From Pictodentalium vernedei (taxonomy: Eukaryota; Mollusca; Scaphopoda; Dentaliida; Dentaliidae): a DNA stretch of 64,000 nucleotides. The position numbers and the translations under genes were made by a program. The stretch lies in NCBI GenBank assembly GCA_031216915.1, contig CM062289.1, forward strand, positions 25,439,533-25,503,532, in the 5' to 3' direction. A model generated the notes under the pieces. That model had not been told where the DNA came from. It searched no databases and worked only from the letters and a program-made list of their open reading frames with translations. Position 1 is the stretch's first letter; every line of letters begins with the position of its first letter. Below are positions 22,436 to 32,039 of this stretch, piece after piece.

Positions 22436-23988
22436 TACTACTCAAAGTTTCCTAAGCACCAAATATTTGACACATCATTTTGAAATTTGCTTGTGAAATA
22501 TTTGACATATTTTTGGTGGATATGATTGAGGAATGTATTGAGATGGTCCCCAGTGTTTTCATTAGCTCTCTTGATAGGCAGACTTTTTTCGTGACAGTCA
22601 TGGAAAGCATGTACCCCTTGATTTTCATGATGTTTTCGTGTACTGTCAACATGTACATGTGTAGTTTATTCAGTCTTCATTTCCACACAAACCCTTGTGA
22701 TTTAATGATTGAATATGGCAAATGCAATTATAAGAATACATTTGTCTGAAGCAGAAATGTGGCGGGCTGTGGGGATGGTGGGGCAAGGGGCTACCCATCG
22801 TCAGGTTGGCGAAGACCTTGGTGTGCACCATATGGTGATCACCAGAGCCTGGGAATGATTTCAGCAGTATGGCACACTAGTAAGACGGCATGGTGATGGC
22901 AGAGAAAGGGCAACATCTGCAGCCGAAGACCGGTTTTGTATCATTCAGGCCCGTAGGAATCGCTTTGCCACACCAACCCAGCTTCGCAGTGACCTTCAGA
23001 ATGCATCCGGGGTAAATGTTTCGACGCAGACTATCCGGGCAAGGTTGCACGAATGTGGTCTCCGATCGAGAAGACCATGTATTCGCATTCCGACGTCCCA
23101 GAACCACCACCAGGCACGATATGAATGGGCCATGGACCACGTAGGATGGACCAAAGAAGATTGGCGACCTGTCCTTTTTACAGATGGGTCAAGGTACTGC
23201 TAGACCACATAGATAGGCGCTCCAGGGTATGGGGAAGACCAGAAGAGAGACTCCGTGTAGCCAGCATTGTTGAGCATGACCGCTATGGTGGAGGCTCAAT
23301 CATGGTCTGGGCGGCATCAGCAGGGATGGACGTACAGAGCTCTGTGTCCTTGAGCGTGGTACATTGACCGCACAGTGGTATATTGATGAGATCCTGGATG
23401 TCCACGTCAGATTGTATGCAGGTGCAGTGGGTGATAGATTCATTCTGATGGTCGATAATGCCCGTCCTCATGTTGCCCATGCTGTCGGGGAGTGCCGACA
23501 GAGGGAGGAGATTGAGCGTATGGACTGGCCAGCACGATCCCCTGATCTCAATCCAATCGAACATGTCTGGAATGAGTTGCAGCTTGCAATTTTAGCCCAT
23601 CCAGTCCAGGCAAGAAGTGTCCAGGAGCTTGGAACAACATCCCACAAACGACCACCAGGAACCTGATTTTGGAGCATGAGGAGTCATTGTCAAGCTGTAA
23701 TTAACAGTTATGGGTCTCATAATGGTATTGAACCCATACCAGTTTGCTCCATCAACTTTTTGGCAAATTGAAAAATTTTCTCTTTTACGAATAATATCCA
23801 TTTTCCATGGCTGTCGTATTCAAAAGCTAAAAAATAATGTCAAACACAAATAAAATCTTAATTTCTGTACTCAGATCATTAAAGATATAATTAAATAAAA
23901 ATTATATACACTTTTCATTACAATATTTCAGCTACAACGTAAAGCAGGTAGTTGGATATACTTGGTGCTTAGCAAACTTTGAGTAGTA
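22436..23988 (+). mobile_element. Tc1-like transposon inside the hexon pseudogene
   Basis: The inverted ends CTACTCAAAGTTTCCTAAGC and, inverted, CTACTCAAAGTTTGCTAAGC are flanked by TA on each side. The hexon reading stops at EMW on the left and resumes with the following residues on the right, so the insertion point is exact. The interior carries a transposase. The mirror is 30385-31936. Confidence 0.8.
22715..23680 (+). pseudogene. Tc1-like transposase, broken (left arm)
   Basis: The start MANAIVRIHLSEAEMWRAV leads into a paired helix-turn-helix region. A TGA replaces an Arg codon after RAWE (about 22857), which the right-arm copy does not share. The first catalytic block reads LFTDGSRY, with Gly where Glu/Asp is usual after the Asp. 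The second has LMVDNARPHVAHA and the last PARSPDLNPIEHVW, consistent with DD34E. A frameshift after SRYC separates the halves. In the family the protein cuts DNA at the TIRs. This copy is inactive. Confidence 0.8.
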
Positions 23989-24322
23989 TACATTTTCCTG
24001 GCACACATCCTGAGACTACAAAAAGATTTTCTTACAAAAGTTTTGATTAAGCGTGCAAAATTAATTAAGTATTAATAAATCTGTACAGTTAAGAACTGCA
24101 TTTAGATCTATTTGTGCAAGAAAAATATTTACCAAATAGATGTGAGATAGGAATCAAATTGTTTCATACTCCAGCTATATTAGCTATTTTTAAAATACCA
24201 GCATAAGAGTTAATTTCAAAAAATTCCAAATGCACAAATAGATCGTTCAAGCCACAAAAAGCATGTTGAAATTAAAGCATTGACAATTGGAAACAGTCTT
24301 AATTCAAAAATAGAAGATAATC

Positions 24323-24690
24323 ATATTATTTATTTATTTATTGGTGTTTAAGGTCACATACTTATGCACAATGGCTAATCGTGACCGTGACAGTTTTACG
24401 GGTGGAGGAAGCCGGAGTACACGGAGAGAACCACCGAGCAACGACGAGCAGCTGTCAGCTCTCCAACATCGTAACTCTGAACAGCAGCACAGGCAGGGTT
24501 AGATTGGTTGAAGACATGCGCACCATCGACGTGCAGTACGCCTCAGTACACGGCGTCATCGTGCCCCCATGTAGGCAATCGGGGTGAAGTGACTTGCCCA
24601 AGGACACAACGCGGTTGCCGCAGGTGGGATTCGAACCGAGGACCTCTCGGCTTGCAGCCTGCACCTCTACCAAATGAGCCACCGCGCCCC
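24323..24690 (-). mobile_element. SINE, tRNA-headed, in the hexon pseudogene
   Basis: The target duplication ATAGAAGATAATC is at 24310-24322 and 24691-24703. The minus strand carries a GGTTCGAATCCC B box and TCCTTGGGCAAGTCACTT. It splits the hexon reading between the SLNSKIEDN block and the following FHRQIPKR block. Confidence 0.8.
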
Positions 24691-24754
24691 ATAGAAGATA
24701 ATCTGTTTCATAGACAGATACCAAAACGAATTATTCTTGGCTTAGTATCTAATA

Positions 24755-25113
24755 TATATTTATTTATTGGTGTTTAAGGTCACATATTTCTGCACAATGG
24801 CTAACCATGACCGTGACAGTTTTACGGGTGGAGGAAGCCGGAGTACCCGGAGAGAACCACCGACCAACGGCGAGCAACTGTCAGCTCCCCAACATACCAA
24901 CTCCACACAAGCAGGGTTAGCATTGGTTGAAGACAGGTGCACCATCGACGTGCAGTACGCCTTAGTACACTGCGTCACCGTGCCCCCACGTGGGCAATGG
25001 GGGTGAAGTGTCTTACCCAAGGACACAACGCGGCTGCCGCAGGTGGGATTCGAACCGAGGACCTCTCGGCTTGCAGGCTGCACCTCTACCAACTGAGCCA
25101 CCGCGCCCCCGCG
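24755..25113 (-). mobile_element. SINE, tRNA-headed, in the hexon pseudogene
   Basis: The target duplication TAGTATCTAATA is at 24743-24754 and 25114-25125. The minus-strand head GGGGCGCGGTGGCTCAGTTG is followed by the GGTTCGAATCCC B box. It splits the hexon reading between LGLVSN and RDINGD. Confidence 0.8.
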
Positions 25114-25526
25114 TAGTATCTAATAGAGATATAAATGGAGATATTGACACTGCTCCATTTAATTTCCAACATTTCAATTTGAATAAGTTGGAAGTAACAA
25201 TAGATGGGCATTCCATTCAAACAAGTCCCTTTGAAACAAATATTGAAGAATACATTATCGAAATTCATATTTATCATTGTACGAAACAGTGGGCTTCTCT
25301 CGACAAAATCAATCATTTAATTTATCTTTGCAGGGTTATGCAAGAGGATATACTCTTTGGGGAATTCATTTGACACCTGATCAGTGTAGTAGTGTGCCAT
25401 TGGCTCATCCTATAAAATCTGGTACTTTTCACATTGAAATACAGTACGCCCTTGTATTCAATGCCACCATGCCCCCACGTGTTTTTGAATGAAGACCATT
25501 TCCAGTTGTAAATGTTTTAATTTCTA

Positions 25527-25782
25527 TAGTACGTGGAGAGTGGATTGTAACGAAATCACCCGGGGAGTGGAGTTATCACCCAAAGTATCACTTTCAAATT
25601 CTGTACATTTGGATAAAGAACACAAGCAATGTTTCAACCAATGGACCTCCGGGTTATACCCGGAGGTCCATTGGTTGAAACATTGCTTGTACTTGTTATA
25701 CTTTGCAACAAATTTGCAATTATTGCTTGGGTGGAATCTCCACTCTGCGGGTGATTTAGTGATAATACACTCTCCACGTACT
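25527..25782. repeat. foldback MITE at the inner palindrome joint
   Basis: The left half runs from TAGTACGTGGAGAGTG to CCAATGGACCTCCGGGTT. The right half is its imperfect inverse, ending CACTCTCCACGTACTG. The tip is at 25655/25656. Only the left half is repeated at the start of the right arm (28739-28867), so the palindrome joint lies at this tip. Confidence 0.7.
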
Positions 25783-25863
25783 GTACATGTCTTATGGATA
25801 TTTTGTAACTTGGACGATCTATTTGTGCATTAATATCATTTGCAAATTTTTAATTAAATCTGA

Positions 25864-26547
25864 TTATGGTATTTTAAAAATAGACTTTTCAATTTCAATT
25901 TTTCCATGTTCACCACCAATCAGACAAAATTTAGAGGGAGTATGATGCACTTTAATTCTCGTCTCAACTCCATTTGATAAATATTTTTCTTGCACAAATA
26001 GATCTAAATGTAGTTTTCCTCGTAAATGCACAGACTTACTAGTACCAATTAATTGTGCATGTTCAGTCAAACCCTTGTTAGATGAACCTTTTGCAGTTTC
26101 AGTGTATGTGCCAGGAGAATCCGGATGCCACATTTCACTTGCAGCCAATTGTGTTTTTTCATCTCTTGAGTAACTAAGATGATTCTCCACAAATACTCTA
26201 TAAGGATAAAGATCTGTATTGGTTGTGATAAGATTGCCATTCAGTGTAATATTAATTTTGCTAAACATACTATGAAAAAAATTATGAATGGGAGCAAATT
26301 GTGTATCTGGAGCCAAAACACACGCATCTTGTTTTGTAATTTGAAACTGAACTTCAATTGTAGATGCTGCAAGGTCTAACCACTTGGTTGTTTGTCTTGG
26401 AGTTAAAAATTCTATTGGTGAAGAATTGTTTAAAGATGCTATTGGAAATTGTTCAATTTCACTAATACTTTCTATACCATGTGATGTTGCTGAAACGTTA
26501 TCTGAATCAAAACTACTTCCAAACTGTTCGCATGATCCGTGTAACAT
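25864..26547 (-). CDS. hexon-like major capsid protein, N-terminal half
   Basis: An ATG at 26547 opens 227 residues. The sequence follows the F54H12.2-like hexon family of Polintons/adintoviruses: SPIEFLTPRQTTKWLDLAAS early on, then SKINITLNGNLITTNTDLYP, LAASEMWHPDSPGTY, and near the end HLDLFVQEKYLSNGVETRI. These proteins build the icosahedral shell from double jelly rolls. A stop falls about half way along the usual length, and the next decayed stretch carries only one more matching block (a DRPSYK-like motif) before the MITE. The pX-like relic lies just upstream, a common pairing in such elements. It is more intact than the arm copies, but still a truncated relic. Confidence 0.65.
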   Translation of the reverse strand: MLHGSCEQFGSSFDSDNVSATSHGIESISEIEQFPIASLNNSSPIEFLTPRQTTKWLDLAASTIEVQFQITKQDACVLAPDTQFAPIHNFFHSMFSKINITLNGNLITTNTDLYPYRVFVENHLSYSRDEKTQLAASEMWHPDSPGTYTETAKGSSNKGLTEHAQLIGTSKSVHLRGKLHLDLFVQEKYLSNGVETRIKVHHTPSKFCLIGGEHGKIEIEKSIFKIP

Positions 26548-26617
26548 AGTGATTTTAATCAAATATATTAAGTGGTCTTGAATTTTGCTTAACAGGAGCT
26601 CTATACATCTTTGCTCT

Positions 26618-26921
26618 TCAAGAAATTATCTTAGAATGACTTACTCCTTTGCGTTTTGGTATTGTTATACCGAAAGCAGATTCACCCAATGATTTGAAAA
26701 GATCTTTGCCATGAGTGAATAAAATTTCTTCAGGTGTTTTTCGTTTTCCTAAAAGTTCTTTTACCATCTATGCTATGTTTCAAACCTTCACTCTTTGAAG
26801 TTTGAAATGCATTTTTTGCAATGGATTTTGCAAATGGTACAGCTGTTCTCAGTGCAGTATGAAAAACAAAACCCAGTCTATACCCATATTGACATGATAT
26901 ACCTTGATATACAGGCATCAT
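26618..26921 (-). pseudogene. pX-like minor virion protein, frameshifted
   Basis: The first frame (26921 down to 26730) starts MMPVYQGISCQYGYRLG and continues with LRTAVPFAKSIAKN, a hydrophobic and basic block like that in pX-like proteins next to Polinton/adintovirus hexon genes. After a shift near 26760 a second frame gives ELLGKRKTPEEILF and PKRKGVSHSK and then a stop. Known relatives are small basic capsid-core proteins. It sits directly before the hexon on the same strand. Resemblance is by pattern only; a profile search would settle it. Confidence 0.45.
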
Positions 26922-26966
26922 TTCTATAACTGTAATTTGTTTCTCGGTTAGAATTTTTTTTCCTTA

Positions 26967-27013
26967 TACTTGCCTGACAATTAGTTTTCAAGAAAACTAT
27001 TTGTCTGGCAAGT
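26967..27013. repeat. short strong hairpin
   Basis: TACTTGCCTGACAATTAG and TTTTC pair with GAAAACTATTTGTCTGG and CAAGTA over a very short loop. A second hairpin sharing the TTAGTTTTC core lies at 27101-27175. Both lie upstream of the pX-like relic in non-coding sequence. Confidence 0.55.
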
Positions 27014-27100
27014 ACAAACAATTCACTGAACTAAAACCTGAAAAATTATTTTTCTGATAGTTTACTGAAAAAAGTTTTCTGTTTCAATAAAAAAAAAATT

Positions 27101-27175
27101 CTGAAAACTAATTTGCAAACAGAAAAAATAATTCCATAGAAATAAAACTGTTTTTTCTGTGTGCAAATTAGTTTT
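27101..27175. repeat. second hairpin with the same core
   Basis: GAAAACTAATTTGCA and ACAGAAAAAA pair with TTTTTTCTGT and TGCAAATTAGTTTTC. It is an AT-rich stem about 30 bases from the next distinct sequence. Confidence 0.5.
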
Positions 27176-27390
27176 CTAAAATATGTTTTCTTTTCTATCT
27201 GTATCAATAAAATGAATTATCTCACCTGAGGTGTCGGTTCTTTCTCGGCTGAAAACTGAGCAGTGGAATAAATAGTGGTCAGTTGTTTCCCTAGCTCAAC
27301 ACACAGAAAGCGGGGATTAACGAAGATGGTCTTTAAAAGGTGATTGTTGACATTACTGCAGGATGAATGTAATCGGCAATAGGTATAAAA

Positions 27391-27783
27391 GGCGGATTCT
27401 GGACCACCTTGTACATGTACTGTACACGTACACGTACATGGTGCTTTTACCATCGTAGGATTTAGTGTTAAATTGCCAACACGTTCGCAAAAAATGTCAT
27501 TTTTTCATGGTGGTCCAGAATCCGCTGTTATTTTGAGACTCCTAGATCACACTTTTAACGTTCAAATACCCGTTGGCGAACGTGTTGAATGTACACGTTT
27601 TTCAAAAAAGTGAAAATGTACGAAATTGTACATTTTTTTTTACTTAAAAATTTTTGTCGACGTTCCCATCGCGGATCAGACCTTCAATCTATCATTAGTG
27701 AATGTGAGCAAAAAACGCTTTGCGGATTCTGGACCAGCATCAAAAACGGTTTGCGGATTCTGGACCACTGGTCCAGAATCCGC
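27391..27783. repeat. five copies of a 15-base motif in both orientations
   Basis: GCGGATTCTGGACCA occurs at 27392-27406, 27722-27736 and 27753-27767. Its inverse occurs at 27511-27525 and 27769-27783. The last two form a perfect inverted pair with a one-base centre. A separate inverted pair, CCAACACGTTCGC and GCGAACGTGTTG, lies at about 27476 and 27575. No family is recognised. Confidence 0.75.
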
Positions 27784-27928
27784 CATTGTTTTTGAGGCTC
27801 ACAATAGAGTCACACGCACCTTTCTGCCAAAACGTTTTTTGAAACGAAAAGAAATTTCAAAATTTGACCATTTTAGAACTGAATCTCGTTTTGTAAATGT
27901 TCTTTTTCTCAACTGGAATCGGTTTTGA

Positions 27929-28215
27929 GGAGAGGAAATAAAAAAGTGATTGATATATATAGGAGAGAAAAAAAAAAAAAAATAAATAGTTATTTAAAAA
28001 ATTAATATATCAAATCGAATAGATAATAAAAAAATACGCGGTATAGGGTGCGATTTGATCGGTGAAAAAAAACGATTTGCCGTGGTTTTTAGTTATTATA
28101 TTAAAGACAGAAGATTTTTATTTACTTAAAACATAAAAATAATTATACATTTAATTTTGAAAATAATAAATAACTCACCATTAGCATACTCAAAGGAAAT
28201 ATTCAAAATTTAAAA
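27929..28215 (+). promoter_or_regulatory. AT-rich leader of the 173-aa gene
   Basis: Very AT-rich, with GATATATATAGG near 27952 and an A run. It ends AATTTAAAAATGAA at the start codon. Similar AT-rich leaders precede the CARD, fibre-like and protease genes at 61822-64000. No defined promoter motif is proven. Confidence 0.35.
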
Positions 28216-28737
28216 ATGAAAAAAATGTTTTTACACATAGATGCCAAACGTAGAGATCAGATTGTAAACGAATATGAACCTGCCAAGAAGAGCATTCAAC
28301 CGGCTGACAGAAGCAGACGTCTTGGAGAGATGGAACTCAGACGCGAAGCCACAAAAATATTTAAACCCGTGACAGAGGTTCAAGAGCGAAGCAAGAAGGA
28401 GATAGTTGAAGAATTGAGACCCATAAAAGAGAGTTCTTTGAGAATGGGTTCGTTGCCGGGTAGTTTTACAAAACAGTATTCCTTTCAATCTACACCGGAT
28501 TACGTTCCCATGAGAATCGAAACCGACGTGAGCGAGAGCGATGATACAGCTTCGACTATCACCACTGATAGCATCGCGTCGTCCGCGGATGGTGGTAAGA
28601 GAGATCTGTTGTATGGAATTTATAAGGATTCGGACGGTAGAACTTTTGTGGGCGACACAGAAGTGGAAATGGATGATGATGAATTAATCGTCGGTTCGAA
28701 TAAGTATAAAATAACTGATGGACTGCGCAAATTTTAA
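28216..28737 (+). CDS. Polinton/adintovirus-associated hypothetical protein, cut at the joint
   Basis: A 173-residue open frame. The first 80 residues are charged and probably helical. The C-terminal part reads YGIYKDSDGRTFVGDTEVEM and then NKYKITDGLRKF. This resembles a small domain seen in proteins of cnidarian and insect Polinton-like elements, where a GLW-type segment is usual and the protein goes on. Here a stop comes directly after it, one base before the right arm begins, so the gene may have been cut by the rearrangement. Its role is unknown. It faces away from the hexon and pX-like pieces. Confidence 0.5.
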   Translation: MKKMFLHIDAKRRDQIVNEYEPAKKSIQPADRSRRLGEMELRREATKIFKPVTEVQERSKKEIVEELRPIKESSLRMGSLPGSFTKQYSFQSTPDYVPMRIETDVSESDDTASTITTDSIASSADGGKRDLLYGIYKDSDGRTFVGDTEVEMDDDELIVGSNKYKITDGLRKF

Positions 28738-28738
28738 T

Positions 28739-28867
28739 AACCCGGAGGTCCATTGGTTGAAACATTGCTTGTGTTCTTTATCCAAATGTACAGAATTTGA
28801 AAGTGATACTTTGGGTGATAACTCCACTCCCCGGGTGATTTCGTTACAATCCACTCTCCACGTACTA
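28739..28867. repeat. half MITE at the right joint
   Basis: It is the inverse of 25527-25655, from AACCCGGAGGTCCATTGG to CACTCTCCACGTACTA. The second half is missing; the 173-aa gene takes its place. Confidence 0.75.
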
Positions 28868-29280
28868 TAGAAATTAAAACATTTACAACTGGAAATGGTC
28901 TTCATTCAAAAACACGTGGGGGCATGGTGGCATTGAATACAAGGGCGTACTGTATTTCAATGTGAAAAGTACCAGATTTTATAGGATCAGCCAATGGCAC
29001 ACTACTACACTGATCAGGTGTCAAATGAATTCCCCAAAGAGTATATCCTCTTGCATAACCCTGCAAAGATAAATTAAATGATTGATTTTGTCGAGAGAAG
29101 CCCACTGTTTCGTACAATGATAAATATGAATTTCGATAATGTATTCTTCAATATTTGTTTCAAAGGGACTTGTTTGAATGGAATGCCCATCTATTGTTAC
29201 TTCCAACTTATTCAAATTGAAATGTTGGAAATTAAATGGAGCAGTGTCAATATCTCCATTTATATCTCTATTAGATACTA

Positions 29281-29639
29281 CGCGGGGGCGCGGTGGCTCA
29301 GTTGGTAGAGGTGCAGCCTGCAAGCCGAGAGGTCCTCGGTTCGAATCCCACCTGCGGCAGCCGCGTTGTGTCCTTGGGTAAGACACTTCACCCCCATTGC
29401 CCACGTGGGGGCACGGTGACGCAGTGTACTAAGGCGTACTGCACGTCGATGGTGCACCTGTCTTCAACCAATGCTAACCCTGCTTGTGTGGAGTTGGTAT
29501 GTTGGGGAGCTGACAGTTGCTCGCCGTTGGTCGGTGGTTCTCTCCGGGTACTCCGGCTTCCTCCACCCGTAAAACTGTCACGGTCATGGTTAGCCATTGT
29601 GCAGAAATATGTGACCTTAAACACCAATAAATAAATATA
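29281..29639 (+). mobile_element. SINE, tRNA-headed (mirror of 24755-25113)
   Basis: The head GGGGCGCGGTGGCTCAGTTG, B box GGTTCGAATCCC, body TGTCCTTGGGTAAGACACTT and tail ACCAATAAATAAAT are clear. It is flanked by TATTAGATACTA at 29269-29280 and 29640-29651. Confidence 0.8.
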
Positions 29640-29701
29640 TATTAGATACTAAGCCAAGAATAATTCGTTTTGGTATCTGTCTATGAAACATTATCTTCTA
29701 T

Positions 29702-30069
29702 GGGGCGCGGTGGCTCATTTGGTAGAGGTGCAGGCTGCAAGCCGAGAGGTCCTCGGTTCGAATCCCACCTGCGGCAACCGCGTTGTGTCCTTGGGCAAGT
29801 CACTTCACCCCGATTGCCTACATGGGGGCACGATGACGCCGTGTACTGAGGCGTACTGCACGTCGATGGTGCGCATGTCTTCAACCAATCTAACCCTGCC
29901 TGTGCTGCTGTTCAGAGTTACGATGTTGGAGAGCTGACAGCTGCTCGTCGTTGCTCGGTGGTTCTCTCCGTGTACTCCGGCTTCCTCCACCCGTAAAACT
30001 GTCACGGTCACGATTAGCCATTGTGCATAAGTATGTGACCTTAAACACCAATAAATAAATAAATAATAT
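29702..30069 (+). mobile_element. SINE, tRNA-headed (mirror of 24323-24690)
   Basis: The left target duplication has lost two bases (ACATTATCTTCTAT against AGATTATCTTCTAT in the other arm). The right one is GATTATCTTCTAT at 30070-30082. The body is as in the other copies. Confidence 0.8.
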
Positions 30070-30384
30070 GATTATCTTCTATTTTTGAATTAAGACTGTT
30101 TCCAATTGTCAATGCTTTAATTTCAACATGCTTTTTGTGGCTTGAACGATCTATTTGTGCATTTGAAATTTTTTGAAATTAACTCTTAGCTAATATAGCT
30201 GGAGTATGAAACAATTTGATTCCTATCTCACATCTATTTGGTAAATATTTTTCTTGCACAAATAGATCTAAATGCAGTTCTTAACTGTACAGATTTATTA
30301 ATACTTAATTAATTTTGCACGCTTAATCAAAACTTTTGTAAGAAAATCTTTTTGTAGTCTCAGGATGTGTGCCAGGAGAATGTA

Positions 30385-31936
30385 TACTACTCAAAGTTTG
30401 CTAAGCACCAAGTATATCCAACTACCTGCTTTACGTTGTAGCTGAAATATTGTAATGAAAAGTGTATATACTTTTTATTTAATTATATCTTTAATGATCT
30501 GAGTACAGAAATTAAGATTTTATTTGTGTTTGACATTATTTTTTAGCTTTTGAATACGACAGCCATGGAAAATGGATATTATTCGTAAAAGAGAAAATTT
30601 TTCAATTTGCCAAAAAGTTGATGGAGCAAACTGGTATGGGTTCAATACCATTATGAGACCCATAACTGTTAATTACAGCTTGACAATGACTCCTCATGCT
30701 CCAAAATCAGGTTCCTGGTGGTCGTTTGTGGGATGTTGTTCCAAGCTCCTGGACACTTCTTGCCTGGACTGGATGGGCTAAATTGCAAGCTGCAACTCAT
30801 TCCAGACATGTTCGATTGGATTGAGATCAGGGGATCGTGCTGGCCAGTCCATACGCTCAATCTCCTCCCTCTGTCGGCACTCCCCGACAGCATGGGCAAC
30901 ATGAGGACGGGCATTATCGACCATCAGAATGAATCTATCACCCACTGCACCTGCATACAATCTGACGTGGACATCCAGGATCTCATCAATATACCACTGT
31001 GCGGTCAATGTACCACGCTCAAGGACACAGAGCTCTGTACGTCCATCCCTGCTGATGCCGCCCAGACCATGATTGAGCCTCCACCATAGCGGTCATGCTC
31101 AATAATGCTGGCTACACGGAGTCTCTCTTCTGGTCTTCCCCATACCCTGGAGCGCCTATCTATGTGGTCTAGCAGTACCTTGACCCATCTGTAAAAAGGA
31201 CAGGTCGCCAATCTTCTTTGGTCCATCCTACGTGGTCCATGGCCCATTCATATCGTGCCTGGTGGTGGTTCTGGGACGTCGGAATGCGAATACATGGTCT
31301 TCTCGATCGGAGACCACATTCGTGCAACCTTGCCCGGATAGTCTGCGTCGAAACATTTACCCCGGATGCATTCTGAAGGTCACTGCGAAGCTGGGTTGGT
31401 GTGGCAAAGCGATTCCTACGGGCCTGAATGATCCAAAACCGGTCTTCGGCTGCAGATGTTGCCCTTTCTCTGCCACCACCATGCCGTCTTACTAGTGTGC
31501 CATACTGCTGAAATCGTTCCCAGGCTCTGGTGATCACCGTATGGTGCACACCAAGGTCTTCGCCAACCTGACGATGGGTAGCCCCTTGCCCCACCATCCC
31601 CACAGCCCGCCACATTTCTGCTTCAGACAAATGTATTCTTACAATTGCATTTGCCATATTCAATCATTAAATCACAAGGGTTTGTGTGGAAATGAAGACT
31701 GAATAAACTACACATGTACATGTTGACAGTACACGAAAACATCATGAAAATCAAGGGGTACATGCTTTCCATGACTGTCACGAAAAAAGTCTGCCTATCA
31801 AGAGAGCTAATGAAAACACTGGGGACCATCTCAATACATTCCTCAATCATATCCACCAAAAATATGTCAAATATTTCACAAGCAAATTTCAAAATGATGT
31901 ATCAAATATTTGGTGCTTAGGAAACTTTGAGTAGTA
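30385..31936 (-). mobile_element. Tc1-like transposon (right arm)
   Basis: The mirror of 22436-23988, with the same TIRs and TA flanks. The transposase is slightly less damaged than in the left arm. Confidence 0.8.
30692..31657 (-). pseudogene. Tc1-like transposase, broken (right arm)
   Basis: It opens MANAIVRIHLSEAEMWRAV and stays open through RAWERFQQYG, where the left copy has a stop. It reads DRFWIIQARR where the left has DRFCII. The frame ends after LFTDGSRYC, and the LMVDNARPH and SPDLNPIEHVW blocks follow in other frames. It is inactive, but the differences show independent decay of the arms. Confidence 0.8.
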
Positions 31937-32039
31937 TAAATACCACATTTCACTTGCAGCCAATTGTGTTTTTAGCTCAACTTTGACGTAAGTCAAATTT
32001 GAGCTTATGCCATGGCCTGTCGTCCGTCTGTCCGTCTGT

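Larger units (their letters stand above)
21078..25500 (+). pseudogene. hexon-like major capsid pseudogene, split by insertions (left arm)
   Basis: Pieces in order match the less decayed hexon at 25864-26547 and then go beyond it: KWLDFAASTLEVQFKI and SKINVKLDGNLITT (21100-21270), QLAASEMW (22405-22430), ELHLDLFVQEKYLPN (about 24085-24130), DRSSHKKHVEIKAL (24240-24290), NLFHRQIPKRIILGLVSN (24704-24745), FNFQHFNLNKLEVTIDG (25158-25210) and GYARGYTLWGIHLTPDQC (25335-25390). This order follows F54H12.2-like hexons of Polintons/adintoviruses, double jelly-roll capsid proteins. A repeat block, a Tc1 element and two SINEs interrupt it, with further stops. It is an old viral relic and not functional. 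Confidence 0.75.
4012..25655 (+). repeat. left arm of the ~21.6-kb palindrome
   Basis: This segment is repeated as its reverse complement at 28739-57849. Mirrored landmarks include CYP2 exon 1 (20338-20674 and 33678-34014), CYP2 exon 2 (11489-12013 and 49925-50449), two hAT-like elements, six SINEs and a Tc1 element, all in reversed order and strand. By eye the arms differ by occasional substitutions and small indels, a minisatellite length change and the Gypsy insertion. The inner limit is the tip of a MITE hairpin at 25655/25656. The outer limit is about 4012, and the last 70 bases look more diverged than the rest. Confidence 0.9.
25656..28738. other. unique spacer between the palindrome arms
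   Basis: A 3,083-base single-copy segment between the arms. It begins with the right half of the foldback MITE, then holds Polinton/adintovirus-like fragments on both strands, and ends one base after the stop of the 173-aa gene. The codon style of that gene resembles the virus-like block at 61060-63945. Confidence 0.75.

Noticed and set aside
22480-22749. 89-aa frame before the Tc1 transposase
   Set aside because: It lies in the 5' non-coding part of the transposon and overlaps the transposase start in another frame.
24990-25373. Open frame of 127 aa spanning a SINE and the hexon relic (and its mirror at 29021-29404)
   Set aside because: The frame crosses a SINE border by chance; only the part after 25126 has capsid similarity.
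29281-29360. Possible tRNA genes (A-box and B-box sequences at several sites)
   Set aside because: All occur as heads of SINEs with the shared body, AATAAA-type tail and target duplications; no free, complete tRNA is seen.
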